A stretch of DNA of 63,081 bases, taken from the NCBI GenBank assembly GCA_002010305.1, contig MTND01000034.1, forward strand, positions 1 through 63,081, written 5' to 3'. Under the pieces are notes generated by a model. The model was given only the letters and a program-made list of their open reading frames with translations. It made no database searches and was not told the DNA's origin. This DNA is from Archaeoglobi archaeon JdFR-42. GTDB lineage: Archaea > Halobacteriota > Archaeoglobi > Archaeoglobales > JdFR-42. The translations under genes were made by a program, and so were the position numbers. Below are positions 1 to 9,470 of the stretch, in pieces. Each line of letters starts with the position of its first letter. Positions within the stretch are counted from its first letter, which is position 1.

Positions 1-397
1 TCTCTCTCTCTTTAACAGATAATAATCGGAAAGATGGAATTGAGAATTCTTCATAGAAATGTTGAAACCCGATGTATCCATGCGAAGGTCTAATGTGAGG
101 ATTTGAACTTATTAAATATGTATTGTAGTTGTGATCTATTAAATTTAAACTCAAGACATCCATGTTTTTTTCAAGTCTAACTTTCTGGCCTTTTTTGTGT
201 TTAGTTTCATGCGCTCCATGGTATAATGGATATAGTCCTGTAAAAATTGATGCATTACTGGGAACAGTCCAAGGGGAAGGGCTAATAACATTTTCATAGG
301 AAATAAAACCAAATTTACTTAATTCTTCTTCAAGAGGTTTTGCGTAATCTTTTCTTAAAGAATCGATAATTATTAAAATTATGTTTGGAGAATCCAT
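1..397 (-). CDS. Sulfatase/alkaline-phosphatase superfamily protein, N-terminal part (runs off left edge)
   Basis: The reading frame starts with ATG at 397 after a GGTGAT ribosome site and is still open at base 1, so only about 132 N-terminal residues are visible. It begins PNIILIIIDSLRKD, the metal-binding Asp strand of the sulfatase fold, followed by SPSPWTVPSNASIFTGLYP, where the nucleophile region of the family lies, and then a HGAH motif. There is no C/S-x-P-x-R formylglycine signature, so a phosphotransferase or phosphodiesterase acting on surface glycans is more likely than a true sulfatase. The protein at 2832-4238 has the same architecture, so the two are paralogues within one glycan cluster. 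The substrate cannot be read from the sequence. Confidence 0.8.
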   Translation of the reverse strand, partial: MDSPNIILIIIDSLRKDYAKPLEEELSKFGFISYENVISPSPWTVPSNASIFTGLYPLYHGAHETKHKKGQKVRLEKNMDVLSLNLIDHNYNTYLISSNPHIRPSHGYIGFQHFYEEFSIPSFRLLSVKERE

Positions 398-402
398 ATA
401 TA

Positions 403-555
403 TCACCTTATTCGAAATTTTAAAGTCAATGTGTATCTTGCTTCATGGAGTTTTAATAACATCATATTTGTAACCTCATCGAAATATTCTCCTGGGGGCT
501 TAAGTTTCCCCCCATCGATGTTATGAAAATGTACTTCTGGGCACTCTTTTCTCAT
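403..555 (-). CDS. Unrecognised 50-residue ORF in glycan operon, possible gene fragment
   Basis: ATG at 555 to TGA at 403. It lies 4 nt downstream of the ORF at 560-730 and ends at the ribosome site of the sulfatase-like gene. The product is basic at its C-terminus (TLTLKFRIR) and contains HNIDGGKLKPPGEYFDEV. I do not recognise a family. It may be a small coupled gene, or the C-terminal remnant of a gene whose N-terminal part is the neighbouring 560-730 ORF in another frame. Confidence 0.35.
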   Translation of the reverse strand: MRKECPEVHFHNIDGGKLKPPGEYFDEVTNMMLLKLHEARYTLTLKFRIR

Positions 556-559
556 ATTT

Positions 560-730
560 CTACCATTTCTGAGCTAATATCCTTTTAGTTACACTCGGTA
601 TCTTTATACAGCATAAAATATGTCCATCTATCCTCTGATTAAAATGAATTGATGTGCCGTAGATGCAGACTCTTTCATTCCAATGATATAGAGCATTAGA
701 GTCATCCATTTTTAATCTGAAATTTTTCAT
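560..730 (-). CDS. Unrecognised 56-residue ORF coupled to the methyltransferase
   Basis: The ATG (728-730) overlaps the TGA of the upstream methyltransferase in an ATGA arrangement, which points to translational coupling and argues that this short frame is translated. The product contains NALYHWNERVCIYG and ends ILAQKW. No known domain is recognised. Together with 403-555 it could be the remains of one frameshifted gene of about 110 residues. Confidence 0.4.
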   Translation of the reverse strand: MKNFRLKMDDSNALYHWNERVCIYGTSIHFNQRIDGHILCCIKIPSVTKRILAQKW

Positions 731-1503
731 TTCTTACACACCCCTACCATAATTCTTAAAATTCTTTTATTTTCTAAAGGTGTTACTTTATTTTTACCCA
801 TAGTGGATACGTCTATTTCATCTATTTTCTGTGGTCTCTGTGAGGGGTCTTGGCTAGGTCTACTATATATTATTTTACTGATTTTTGACTCAATGTTTTT
901 ATTTTTAAGTAGTATTAGTAAAACTGCTGAAGCCAATCCTATAATTTTTTGCCTAATTAAGTCGTTCAAACGTTGAAAACGGGATATATACTGCCCATAT
1001 TTCTCTACTTCTCTAAAATTCTTATCTAGGAGGTTAAAAAATTCATCAGGGCTGAATTCATGAAGATGATATGCTGGATGTCTCGTGTATTTTGTGTTTG
1101 GAGTTGAGCATATAAATATTCCATCGTCCTTTAAAATTCTCTGTATTTCCTGGATATAGTCAGCTGGATTGGATAAATGCTCAATCGTCTCAAAAGATGT
1201 AATTACCTCAAAATAGCTATCTGGGAAAGGAAGGCTTGTCACATCTCCTTGCAAATAAGTGACTTTCGGATGAGAGAAGTGATTTTTAGCAAGTTTCAGG
1301 GCTTTTCTGTCTATGTCAACAGCAATAACCTTCCTCGCACCACTTATAGCCAGAAAATGGCTCCCATAGCCACACCCACATGCAGCATCTAAAACTATTT
1401 TATCTTTAGTGTATTCGCTTGCAAAAACATATCGCATAATATGTTCTTGGATTATGTAGTTAGATAGATTGGATTTTGTTGGCATTACTCCGTCATACTC
1501 CAT
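727..1503 (-). CDS. Class I SAM-dependent methyltransferase (Methyltransf_11 type)
   Basis: The protein (about 258 residues) has a Rossmann-fold methyltransferase core: motif I VLDAACGCGYGSHFLA, the ribose-binding acidic residue in VIAVDID, motif II-like VTYLQGDVTSLPF, and EVITSFETIEHL, all in the first 130 residues. The C-terminal 100 residues are basic and probably substrate-specific. I start at the second ATG (1503) because GGAGG lies 6 nt upstream of it and family members commonly begin with the equivalent of MEYDG; the first ATG at 1518 would lie within the end of the upstream gene. It sits among glycosyltransferases, so a sugar or lipid-linked glycan is the likely methyl acceptor (inference). 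Confidence 0.85.
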   Translation of the reverse strand: MEYDGVMPTKSNLSNYIIQEHIMRYVFASEYTKDKIVLDAACGCGYGSHFLAISGARKVIAVDIDRKALKLAKNHFSHPKVTYLQGDVTSLPFPDSYFEVITSFETIEHLSNPADYIQEIQRILKDDGIFICSTPNTKYTRHPAYHLHEFSPDEFFNLLDKNFREVEKYGQYISRFQRLNDLIRQKIIGLASAVLLILLKNKNIESKISKIIYSRPSQDPSQRPQKIDEIDVSTMGKNKVTPLENKRILRIMVGVCKK

Positions 1504-2680
1504 AGAAAGCCTCCTCATAAACTTTTAAATGCTCTTTTGCGCACTTTTCCCAGCTGAATTCCTTGGTCCTTTTCAATCCTTTTTTAGTTAAATTCTCTCT
1601 TAAACTTTCATCCGATATAACCGTAAGAATGGCTTTTACCATTTCTTGGATATCCCAAGGGTTAATTAAAATAGCAGCATCTTTAGCAACTTCTGGGCAA
1701 GAAAATATATTAGAGGTAACAACAGGGCAGCCGCAAGCCATTGCCTCCAAAATGGGCATTCCGAAACTCTCATGGAAAGATGGGAAAATAAAACAAGTTG
1801 CTCCGTTATAGAAACTAGGGAGTTCTGAATATGGAACATGACCAAGAAAAATAACCTCTCTCTCTAACCTTAATTCTTTATTGAACTTTTTAATCGATTC
1901 TGTTTGTTTCCCTATTATAACCAACTTCTCCTTGATTTTATACTTATTTTTAACGAGAGCGAATGCTTTAATTATACCTTCTACATTCTTTTTTGGTTGA
2001 TAAGAACTCACATGCAAGATAAAATCAAAATTTATTCCATATTTTTTACCTAATTTTTCACGAATCTCATACTTGTCTAAAGGTTTGAAGTGCTCATGAT
2101 CGACACCATGGTATATAACCTTAATTTTTTCTTTTGGTATTCCAAGTTTATCGGCGATATTTTGTTTTTCTGAGTTTGATACGGTAATTATAGATTTAAT
2201 ATTGCTCTGAAGCTTCCACTTAAGAGCTTGGGTCCGAGTGAACATCTTAATAAGTGGAGGCCACTTCTCGGAATACATATGGGGGGGTAAAACAAGTGGT
2301 GCAACTCCGTGAAGTGTAACAACTAATCGAGGAGATAGTTTGAAAGCTAAAGATGGTGCACTAGCTCCTACAAGATAAGGTAGGTGCACAACATCGATTT
2401 TGTTTTTGATCAAAAGTCTTTGAATCTTCAAACTCCGAAAGTAGTCGTCAGCAATCATTTGTACAAAAGACAAAGTCTTTGAAAGAATGTTTTCATTAAA
2501 AAGGGATCGATTACTTTTTGTTTTATTGTAATCAGAATTTAAAATTTCTCTATCGTGAATTGGTATTATTTCAACATCATCGCATCCAATAACGAATAGC
2601 GATCTGAGTAAGTTTTCTGTATAATTTTTTACGCTTTCAGGACACATTTTAATTGAATTTACTATGATACCAATTTTCAA
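1493..2680 (-). CDS. Glycosyltransferase family 4 (GT-B fold)
   Basis: The 395-residue protein has the two-domain GT-B layout. The C-terminal Glycos_transf_1 domain is clear: FILHVSSYQPKKNVEGIIKAF, VIIGK, IFLGHVPYSELPSFYNGATCFIFPS, then the E-x7-E nucleotide-sugar motif in HESFGMPILEAMACGCPVV. The start is TTG at 2680 with GGAGG about 9 nt upstream. The end overlaps the methyltransferase start region by 11 nt, so the genes form an operon. It probably adds a sugar to a lipid-linked or S-layer glycan at the cytoplasmic face of the membrane; donor and acceptor are not readable. Confidence 0.88.
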   Translation of the reverse strand: MKIGIIVNSIKMCPESVKNYTENLLRSLFVIGCDDVEIIPIHDREILNSDYNKTKSNRSLFNENILSKTLSFVQMIADDYFRSLKIQRLLIKNKIDVVHLPYLVGASAPSLAFKLSPRLVVTLHGVAPLVLPPHMYSEKWPPLIKMFTRTQALKWKLQSNIKSIITVSNSEKQNIADKLGIPKEKIKVIYHGVDHEHFKPLDKYEIREKLGKKYGINFDFILHVSSYQPKKNVEGIIKAFALVKNKYKIKEKLVIIGKQTESIKKFNKELRLEREVIFLGHVPYSELPSFYNGATCFIFPSFHESFGMPILEAMACGCPVVTSNIFSCPEVAKDAAILINPWDIQEMVKAILTVISDESLRENLTKKGLKRTKEFSWEKCAKEHLKVYEEAFYGV

Positions 2681-2831
2681 CTTTATGGCCCTCCCTAAAT
2701 CTTCTTTATTGTGTATAAAACATTAATTAGTTTTTATAACTTTTCTTAAAGTGAATTATTCTTTAATCTTTTATCTTATTCGTGGTTTTCTGATTCAGGA
2801 AAGAATTAAGTAAACAACAAGTCTCTATATA

Positions 2832-4238
2832 TCACACTTTCCATAATATCATTTTTTCTGAAGTTAGTTTATGCAGTTTACTCATGAACATTTTGGATAA
2901 CTCCTCATCTACAATGGGATTTCGCTCATATGGATCCTTTTTAAGATTAAAAATCCAAGAAACATCATCATCTTGGGAGTATATAAATTTGTAATTATTG
3001 TAAATCAATGCTCTCTTCTCGTACCCATGAATCGTATTTTCACTTATCAACACTCGTTTCGTAGGAGCCTTAAAAATATTTAATCCATCCAAGAATATAT
3101 GGTGCTGAATCTCAAGTAAATCTAAAACAGTTGGTACAATGTCTACACCGCTCACAAGCTTATCATCCTGTCTATTAGGCACATTTGGTCCATGCATTAT
3201 CAGCGGTACTTGGATTAGTTCGTTAAACACACTGTGCCCATGGCCAATACCAGCATAACCCCTGACATCATAGAAATGCTTTGCTTCCAGCTCAGCATGA
3301 TCCCAGAACTCTTCCCCATGATCTGTTGTGATAATTACAACAGTAGAATCCAGTAATCCTTGATCCTCTAAAAACTCATAAAATCTTTCTAAGATGTGGT
3401 CGACGTATCTTAGAGTGTTATCATAGAGTAGGATTTTATTCTCTTTGTATTTCTCAAATTCCCTACCCCTCTGGGTTTCTGGCTTTTGAAATGCCCAGTT
3501 TTCAATGTTAGGTAACTTATCAATTTTGCCAAAATAATTTCTGAACTTCTTAGGTGGGTTTATTGGTTCATGTAAGTCCCCGAAGTGAACATGTGCGAAG
3601 AAGTTTTTATTCTCTTTCATATTGTTTGAGATCCAGTCTATAACATTCGAGATTATAAACTCAGCGTTACTCAGTGGAATGAGCTCTTGTAAACACCATC
3701 TCCCCTTTGTAGCATATATAGCCAAGTCAATTGGTGCAATAGAGTATGTATTGAAGCCCAACAGATACAAAAGTTCGTTTATAGTAATTACACCCCTCTT
3801 TAGAGGTCTTAGTCCTTTAATGTCAAATTTTCTTATTTTACCGTTTAATATCGCTCCATGGTTATGAGGGTAAAGACCAGTTAAAATAGATGCTAAAGCA
3901 GGATAAGTCCATGAAGAAGGAGAAATCATTGTTGTTCTGTATCCTTTTAAAGAGTCTATAAACGGAGTAGTCTCCCTTTCATATCCATTGTATGACATAT
4001 GGTCATTTCTTAGGCAATCAATAGTAATTTTAATAACGTTTATGTCAGGTTTATAAGAGGTATCTACAACTTTACTAATAATTGGTTCTATTTTCTTTAT
4101 TTTAGAAAAAAACTTTTTCCTATCCTTTTCAATTTTTTTCTTAAAGACTAGATTGTTGTACAGCTTCCATGAAAGTTTGTATAGTATCAGGTTTTTTCTT
4201 AGCAGATTTTCAACTATGAACTCTGTAATTTTCATCAT
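2832..4238 (-). CDS. Sulfatase/alkaline-phosphatase superfamily hydrolase or phosphotransferase
   Basis: A 468-residue soluble protein with the sulfatase fold: INVIKITIDCLRNDHMS carries the first metal Asp, SSWTYPALASILTGLYPHNHG the nucleophile helix, VVIITTDHGEEFWDH the second metal cluster, and GHGHSVFNELIQVPLIMHGP a later active-site loop. The CxPxR formylglycine motif is absent, which argues against a classical sulfatase. There is no signal peptide. The ATG overlaps the stop of the upstream glycosyltransferase (ATGA), indicating coupling. Family members near archaeal glycosyltransferases are thought to modify surface glycans (inference). Confidence 0.85.
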   Translation of the reverse strand: MMKITEFIVENLLRKNLILYKLSWKLYNNLVFKKKIEKDRKKFFSKIKKIEPIISKVVDTSYKPDINVIKITIDCLRNDHMSYNGYERETTPFIDSLKGYRTTMISPSSWTYPALASILTGLYPHNHGAILNGKIRKFDIKGLRPLKRGVITINELLYLLGFNTYSIAPIDLAIYATKGRWCLQELIPLSNAEFIISNVIDWISNNMKENKNFFAHVHFGDLHEPINPPKKFRNYFGKIDKLPNIENWAFQKPETQRGREFEKYKENKILLYDNTLRYVDHILERFYEFLEDQGLLDSTVVIITTDHGEEFWDHAELEAKHFYDVRGYAGIGHGHSVFNELIQVPLIMHGPNVPNRQDDKLVSGVDIVPTVLDLLEIQHHIFLDGLNIFKAPTKRVLISENTIHGYEKRALIYNNYKFIYSQDDDVSWIFNLKKDPYERNPIVDEELSKMFMSKLHKLTSEKMILWKV

Positions 4239-5410
4239 ACACCTCTTCCAAATTCCTCGAACAACCTCTCATACTCTTTAATAACCTTTCTCCAGTTATA
4301 TTGCCTCCTGATTTTTTTTACCAATGTCTTCTTTATGAGCCTTAAATCGAACTCTCCTCTTTCCAACATATCCATTTTCATAGCCAGATCATCCGAATCC
4401 TTAAAATAAATCCCTCCCTCTTCCAGCACTTCCTCATTAAATGGGACATCATATGCCAGTATGGGCCTTTTAAAAATCATTTGCTCAAGCAAAGATGGAT
4501 TTGTTCCCCCCACCTCATATGCGTGAATGTACGCAAAGCAGTTCTTTCTCAGGGTCCCTAGGACCTCTTTGTCATAAATTGGATTTAAGAGAATAATATT
4601 TTCATCTGTTCCTTTCAATCTAAATAGAAACCTTGAATAATGGTCTTTTTCATTAAAATTTCCAACAATCACAAGCTTCTTTTCTGAATTAGTTTTTTTA
4701 AACCCCTCTATCTCTATGTGGATGTTATTTTCAGCAACTATTCGGGCGACTGTAAGGTAATATTCTTTTGGATCGAGTCTGTAACTACTTAATATTCGAG
4801 TCTCTTCTTCTTTTGACACTGCAGGCGTGACCAACTTTCTCGCTCCATATGCTATGTATACTATTTTTCCGGGTTTGTGTCTTTGCTCTAGATGTTTTTT
4901 TATTCCATGAGAATCCGCAACCACTACATTGGCTAATTTACAAGACATGAATTCCATGAGATACATGTAAACCATTGTAATCAGGTAAAAAGGAAGGAGA
5001 TAAAAAGGAGCAAAATGAGATCTTTTTATTAAACGTTTCCATTCTACACCATCTGGATTTATCAATACATTTTTTTTTGCCAGTTTTGGTAAAATTGCTG
5101 CAGGAGAGCTATCCGGACCCAGGAAGTAGAATAAGTTTATTTTGGCCTGATGTTTCAAACACAGATAAATTGTTGTTATTAAATCGTTTATGGTAGGTAT
5201 ACTGGTGCTTTTGCTTTCAATTGCAGGTGCATGAACTCTCTGTATACCATAGTATGAGTCTTCATAGAACTTATTATCTTCATGCATTACATAGAAATTA
5301 AATTTGTCTTTCAATCTTGTTACGAGTTCTTCCACAAATACTTCAGTTCCACCGTATTTTGCAGGAATACCTCTCAGTCCAATAATAGCTATATTCGTTC
5401 TCTCTTTCAT
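4235..5410 (-). CDS. Glycosyltransferase, rhamnosyltransferase-like (GT-B)
   Basis: The N-terminus IAIIGLRGIPAKYGGTEVFVEEL is typical of the DUF1972-type N-terminal domain of bacterial and archaeal rhamnosyl/galactosyltransferases. The C-terminal GT-B half has YYLTVARIVAENN, KLVIVGNF and GGTNPSLLEQMIFKRPILAYD, a nucleotide-sugar-binding segment. I choose ATG at 5410 (about 391 residues) because AGGAG lies 8 nt upstream; the longer frame from 5452 has no ribosome site and adds residues not usual for the family. It is the first gene of the leftward glycan operon. Confidence 0.87.
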   Translation of the reverse strand: MKERTNIAIIGLRGIPAKYGGTEVFVEELVTRLKDKFNFYVMHEDNKFYEDSYYGIQRVHAPAIESKSTSIPTINDLITTIYLCLKHQAKINLFYFLGPDSSPAAILPKLAKKNVLINPDGVEWKRLIKRSHFAPFYLLPFYLITMVYMYLMEFMSCKLANVVVADSHGIKKHLEQRHKPGKIVYIAYGARKLVTPAVSKEEETRILSSYRLDPKEYYLTVARIVAENNIHIEIEGFKKTNSEKKLVIVGNFNEKDHYSRFLFRLKGTDENIILLNPIYDKEVLGTLRKNCFAYIHAYEVGGTNPSLLEQMIFKRPILAYDVPFNEEVLEEGGIYFKDSDDLAMKMDMLERGEFDLRLIKKTLVKKIRRQYNWRKVIKEYERLFEEFGRGV

Positions 5411-5529
5411 TATCTGCACTCCTAAAAGGTGAGTTATTCTAATTAGTTTCACCTTTTTAATTCTTTCGTGAGAAAAATAGATATTTCACTCCATGGTAAA
5501 ACTATTAAATGACGTGTTACTTTTCTTCT

Positions 5530-7623
5530 ATGGTGAGAATTGAAGACATAGGTCATCTCCCAGACTATATCATAGACATTTACAAAAAGAATGGAGTAGT
5601 TGAGCTCTTCCCTCCACAGAAGGAAGCTGTGGAAAAGGGGATTTTCAAAGATGATAATTTTGTTGTTGCAGTTCCTACGGCCAGTGGAAAAACCTTGATA
5701 GCTGAATTTGCAATGCTCTCTGAATTGTTGAAAGGAGGAAAATGCCTGTATGTAGTTCCTTTAAGAGCTCTGGCCAGTGAGAAGTATGAAGCTTTTAAAA
5801 AATTCTCGGATATAGGAATAAAAGTGGGGTTAACTACAGGCGATTATGAATCTACTGATGAATGGCTCGGCAACTTCGATATCATAGTTACAACCGCAGA
5901 AAAAGCAGATTCTTTAATTCGGAATGGGGCTGGATGGATTAAGAAAATCTCGTGTCTGGTTGTGGATGAAATTCATCTTCTGGACTCTCCTGACAGAGGA
6001 CCTACCCTTGAGATGGTTATAACCAGATTCAGGGATATCAATCCTGAGATACGTATTATAGCTCTCTCTGCCACCATTCCAAATGAAGATGAGATTGCAG
6101 ACTGGCTTAATGCAAAAATACTGACAAGTGAGTGGAGACCAGTTCCTCTTCACGAAGGAGTGTTCCTCAATAACAGAATTGTGTTTGTAAATGGCGAAGA
6201 AACTATTGTAAAACGCCTTAAAAGAGCTGGTGGAAGAATAGAAAACCTCGTAATGGATGCTATTGAGGAAGGAGGTCAGGCTCTAGTTTTTGATTCTACT
6301 AGGAAAAGGGCAGAAAGCACAGCAGTCAAACTGTCTCATCTTTTTGAAGTTATTCCTGATCTAATAGAGATTTCAGAAACCTTGAACGAGATTAGTGGAA
6401 CAGAAACAAGTGCTAAACTAGCGGAATGTGTAAGAAAGGGAGTAGCATTCCATCATGCAGGGCTAATTCATGAGCAGAGATCTATAATTGAAAAGACCTT
6501 TCGGGAGGGACAATTGAAAGTTATAGTCTCCACTCCAACTCTAGCCGCAGGAGTGAATCTCCCGGCTCGAAGGGTTATTATCAAAAGTTATAAACGCTAT
6601 TCTGGGAATGAAGGAAGTATACCCATTCCTTGCTTGGAATATAAACAGATGGCTGGAAGAGCAGGGAGACCCAACCTTGACCCTTACGGAGAAGCAGTTC
6701 TTATAGCAAACAGAAAAGATGAAATGGACACTCTTATTGACCGATACATTCTTGGCACTCCTGAGAGAATCTTCTCAAAACTTGGGGTTGAGAAGAATTT
6801 GAGGGCTCATGTACTAGCTCTTGTTTCAGATAAACCATCTAGGTTAGAAGAGCTTGAGAACTTCTTTTCTCAAACATTTTTCTTCTACCAGAATAAATCC
6901 ACTCCTGCTGTTATAGGTAAGGTGGTAAAAGATCTAACGGCATGGGAGATGATCGAAGGCAGAGATATACTCTTTTCCACTCCTCTCGGAAGTCTGGTCT
7001 CAAAATTGTATATAGACCCTCTATCTGGCAATATATTTCATACTGCTCTTGAAGAAAAGAAAGAAATCGAAGAAATTGGCATTCTCCACCTGATATGTAG
7101 AACTCCTGACATGATAAAACTATATCTTGGAAGGGATGATTACTGGGTCGATGAAATTCTAAGGGGAGTGAATGGTCTGACAGTTCATCCCTCTCCCTTC
7201 TCCCATGAATATGAATGGTTTTTAAGTGAATTTAAAACAGCCTTATGTCTCTATGATTGGATAAACGAGGAAGATGAAGATATGATTTGCGCGAAATATT
7301 CAATAGGCCCAGGAGATCTGAGAAGGATCTCAGAAACAGCCGAATGGCTTGCAAACGCACTCTATAGAATTGCCGAGCAGATGGATCATCCAGTTGCTAG
7401 AGACGTTAAGGATTTGGTCACTCGAATTAAGCACGGAATCAGAGTGGAATTGCTGGAACTTACAGAGCTGAAAGGTATTGGGAGAGTTAGGGCAAGAAAG
7501 CTCTTCAACAGAGGAATTTACACCAGAAAGGATCTCATCATGAGAAAGGAAGAACTACCTTCCATTCTCGGTAAAAAAATCGCTGAAAAGGTTCTTGAAC
7601 AAATCGAGGTAAATGATGTATAG
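5530..7623 (+). CDS. hel308: ATP-dependent DNA helicase Hel308 (Hjm)
   Basis: A superfamily 2 Ski2-like 3'-5' helicase of about 697 residues that unwinds the lagging strand at stalled replication forks. Visible motifs in order are the Q region LFPPQKEAV, Walker A PTASGKT, the DEIH box in VVDEIHLLD, motif III ALSATIPN, motif IV/V STPTLAAGVNLPARRVI, motif VI QMAGRAGRP, and a C-terminal helix-hairpin-helix LTELKGIGRVRARKLF. Family proteins start at the equivalent of the second Met, so I use 5530 rather than 5509. There is no Shine-Dalgarno sequence and transcription may be leaderless. The gene is divergent from the glycan operon. Confidence 0.95.
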   Translation: MVRIEDIGHLPDYIIDIYKKNGVVELFPPQKEAVEKGIFKDDNFVVAVPTASGKTLIAEFAMLSELLKGGKCLYVVPLRALASEKYEAFKKFSDIGIKVGLTTGDYESTDEWLGNFDIIVTTAEKADSLIRNGAGWIKKISCLVVDEIHLLDSPDRGPTLEMVITRFRDINPEIRIIALSATIPNEDEIADWLNAKILTSEWRPVPLHEGVFLNNRIVFVNGEETIVKRLKRAGGRIENLVMDAIEEGGQALVFDSTRKRAESTAVKLSHLFEVIPDLIEISETLNEISGTETSAKLAECVRKGVAFHHAGLIHEQRSIIEKTFREGQLKVIVSTPTLAAGVNLPARRVIIKSYKRYSGNEGSIPIPCLEYKQMAGRAGRPNLDPYGEAVLIANRKDEMDTLIDRYILGTPERIFSKLGVEKNLRAHVLALVSDKPSRLEELENFFSQTFFFYQNKSTPAVIGKVVKDLTAWEMIEGRDILFSTPLGSLVSKLYIDPLSGNIFHTALEEKKEIEEIGILHLICRTPDMIKLYLGRDDYWVDEILRGVNGLTVHPSPFSHEYEWFLSEFKTALCLYDWINEEDEDMICAKYSIGPGDLRRISETAEWLANALYRIAEQMDHPVARDVKDLVTRIKHGIRVELLELTELKGIGRVRARKLFNRGIYTRKDLIMRKEELPSILGKKIAEKVLEQIEVNDV

Positions 7624-7699
7624 AGCATATAGCTTTCTCAAACTGAATTTCACTAACTCTATGACCATAAGGATAAATATCTTGTCTTAATCAATTTGG

Positions 7700-8425
7700 G
7701 TGGATAGGATGGATGATAGGATGGAGAATGGTATGAAAAGATATTTGCATGATCTGGAAAAGAAAGTATATGATTGGGGTGCAGATATTTTTGGAGTGGC
7801 TGATCTATCCCTGCTGGAAGGGTTAACCACTTACCCGGCTGATCTCCTTTCTGAATTTTCAAGAGGGATCTCTATAGGAGTTGTTTTGTCTCGTAATGCC
7901 ATTGAGACTATAACAGATGGACCAACTCCTCTTTATGCCTTTCAGTATAAAGCAGCTAATGCATTGCTGGATATTATAGCTTTGAGAGTTGCCAAGTATA
8001 TTGAGAAATTGGGTTTTCCTGCTCTTCCTATTCCCGCGTCTCATAGATTATGGAATGAAAATGGATATGTGGGTAGTATTTCTCATAAGGCAGTGGCTCG
8101 AGCAGCCGGTCTGGGTTGGATTGGGAAATCAGCATTACTGGTAACTCCAAAGTATGGTCCAAGGATCAGACTCTCTACTGTGTTGACTGATATGCCTTTG
8201 CCCCCTGGAACTCCTATGGCATGCAGATGTGGGACATGCAGTAAATGCATAGAGGCGTGCTTGGTGGGAGCAATACAGGGTGGGGAGTTCGAAGACTATC
8301 CTTTAAAAAGGGAGGACATATTTATTGCCCAGAGATGTTCTGAGAAACTGGACGAGTTTGCCAGAAATCCAGATATAGGCGTGACAGTGTGTGGAATCTG
8401 CATAAAAGCATGCCCTTATGGATAA
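7700..8425 (+). CDS. Epoxyqueuosine reductase-like double [4Fe-4S] protein
   Basis: A 241-residue protein related to QueG and to corrinoid-type 4Fe-4S reductases. The middle has the family pattern GYVGSISHKAVARAAGLGWIGKSALL. The C-terminus holds two ferredoxin-type clusters, CRCGTCSKCIEAC and CGICIKACP. It lacks the HEAT-repeat tail of full-length QueG, so the actual substrate is open. Possible starts are GTG 7700 and ATG 7709, 7721 or 7733. A TATA-like GATAAATATC about 25 nt upstream of 7700 suits a leaderless start at the first or second of these. Confidence 0.75.
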   Translation: MDRMDDRMENGMKRYLHDLEKKVYDWGADIFGVADLSLLEGLTTYPADLLSEFSRGISIGVVLSRNAIETITDGPTPLYAFQYKAANALLDIIALRVAKYIEKLGFPALPIPASHRLWNENGYVGSISHKAVARAAGLGWIGKSALLVTPKYGPRIRLSTVLTDMPLPPGTPMACRCGTCSKCIEACLVGAIQGGEFEDYPLKREDIFIAQRCSEKLDEFARNPDIGVTVCGICIKACPYG

Positions 8426-8792
8426 AGCTGTATAATTTTTTAGTCTCTTAATTTCTTAGAAAAGGGCATGTTAGTTTTTGGTGGTATTTTGAAAATTCTG
8501 AAAATCGATGCAGAATGTGGAAAATAATAGCGGGGCGTGGATTTGAACCACGGATCTGCGGGTTATGAGCCCGCCGGGATCTCCTGACTACCCCACCCCG
8601 CTGCTCGTATTCTCAACTCTTGTTGAGGGCGTGGTTTGTAGACCCAAGAATAGGGATAATAGACCTGATAATTAAACTTTACGATTGGCTTTTCCGAAGA
8701 ATATGGAATTGGTAAAAAAGCACATACTAAAAAAGGGTTACAATGGGGTATACCAAACTACTTTGTGGATAGCTCTAATAATGAGGGATGTG
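8426..8792. other. Region without protein genes around tRNA-Met
   Basis: Apart from tRNA-Met and the short hairpin at 8612-8627 I see no gene here. ATAATTTTTTAG just after 8425 is a plausible T-run terminator for the QueG-like gene. The ORF at 8793 can be extended upstream to a TTG at 8685, but the extra 36 residues do not look like part of the family. Confidence 0.4.
8529..8602 (-). tRNA. Initiator tRNA-Met (CAT)
   Basis: The 74-nt cloverleaf has the acceptor pairing AGCGGGG/CCCCGCT, A73, anticodon loop CTCATAA, and the three G-C pairs at the base of the anticodon stem (GCGGG/CCCGC) that mark initiators. The T loop is TTCAAAT. CCA is not encoded. A 6-bp hairpin (arms CTCAAC/GTTGAG, loop of 4) lies just 5' of the gene at 8612-8627. 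Confidence 0.95.
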
Positions 8793-9470
8793 ATGAAGTT
8801 GAATGTTGACGACATCTTGGAAACATTAATGGTTTTGTCCAGATCTGAAGCCCTCGAGAGCATGGCAAGGTATGGTATAACTCCTCAAAACTCTTATGGG
8901 GTAGCTATTCCAGATCTTAGAAAAATTGCCAAAACAATAGGGACAAATCATGAGTTCGCCCGGCAACTCTGGAGCTATAGCATCCGTGAAACCCGAATAC
9001 TGGCCAGTATGATAGATGATCCGGGTATGGTAACAGAGGAACAGATGGAAAACTGGGTAAGAGATTTTGATTATTGGGAGATCTGTGACCAATGCTGTAT
9101 GAACCTCTTCGAAAAAACTAGATTTGCTTACCAAAAGGCAATAGAATGGAGTTCTAGAGAAGGGGAATTTGTTAAAAGGGCTGGTTTTGTGCTGATGGCT
9201 CGATTGACAGTCAGTGATAAAAAAGCGGATGATGAGCAATTTGAGAGATTTTTTCCTTTAATAAAAAGAGAAGCCACTGATCCAAGAAATTTTGTTAAAA
9301 AAGCGGTTAACTGGGCACTGAGGCAGATTGGAAAAAGGAATCTGAATTTGAACAGAAAGGCAATTGAAATTGCCAGAGAAATCCAAGAACTTGATTCAAA
9401 AAGTGCCAGATGGGTTGCCTCTAACGCACTGAGAGAATTGACCAGCGAATCGGTTCAAAAGAGGTTATAG
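8793..9470 (+). CDS. DNA alkylation repair protein, AlkD-like (HEAT-like repeats)
   Basis: The protein of about 225 residues matches the DNA_alkylation family: ALESMARYGI, VAIPDLRKIAKTIG, HEFARQLWSYSIRETRILASMIDDP, WVRDFDYWEICDQCC and the C-terminal FVKKAVNWALRQIGKR. AlkD enzymes excise N3- and N7-alkylated purines by wrapping the duplex in HEAT-like helices. I start at ATG 8793, where AGGG lies about 5 nt upstream; residues further upstream have no counterpart in the family. Confidence 0.85.
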   Translation: MKLNVDDILETLMVLSRSEALESMARYGITPQNSYGVAIPDLRKIAKTIGTNHEFARQLWSYSIRETRILASMIDDPGMVTEEQMENWVRDFDYWEICDQCCMNLFEKTRFAYQKAIEWSSREGEFVKRAGFVLMARLTVSDKKADDEQFERFFPLIKREATDPRNFVKKAVNWALRQIGKRNLNLNRKAIEIAREIQELDSKSARWVASNALRELTSESVQKRL

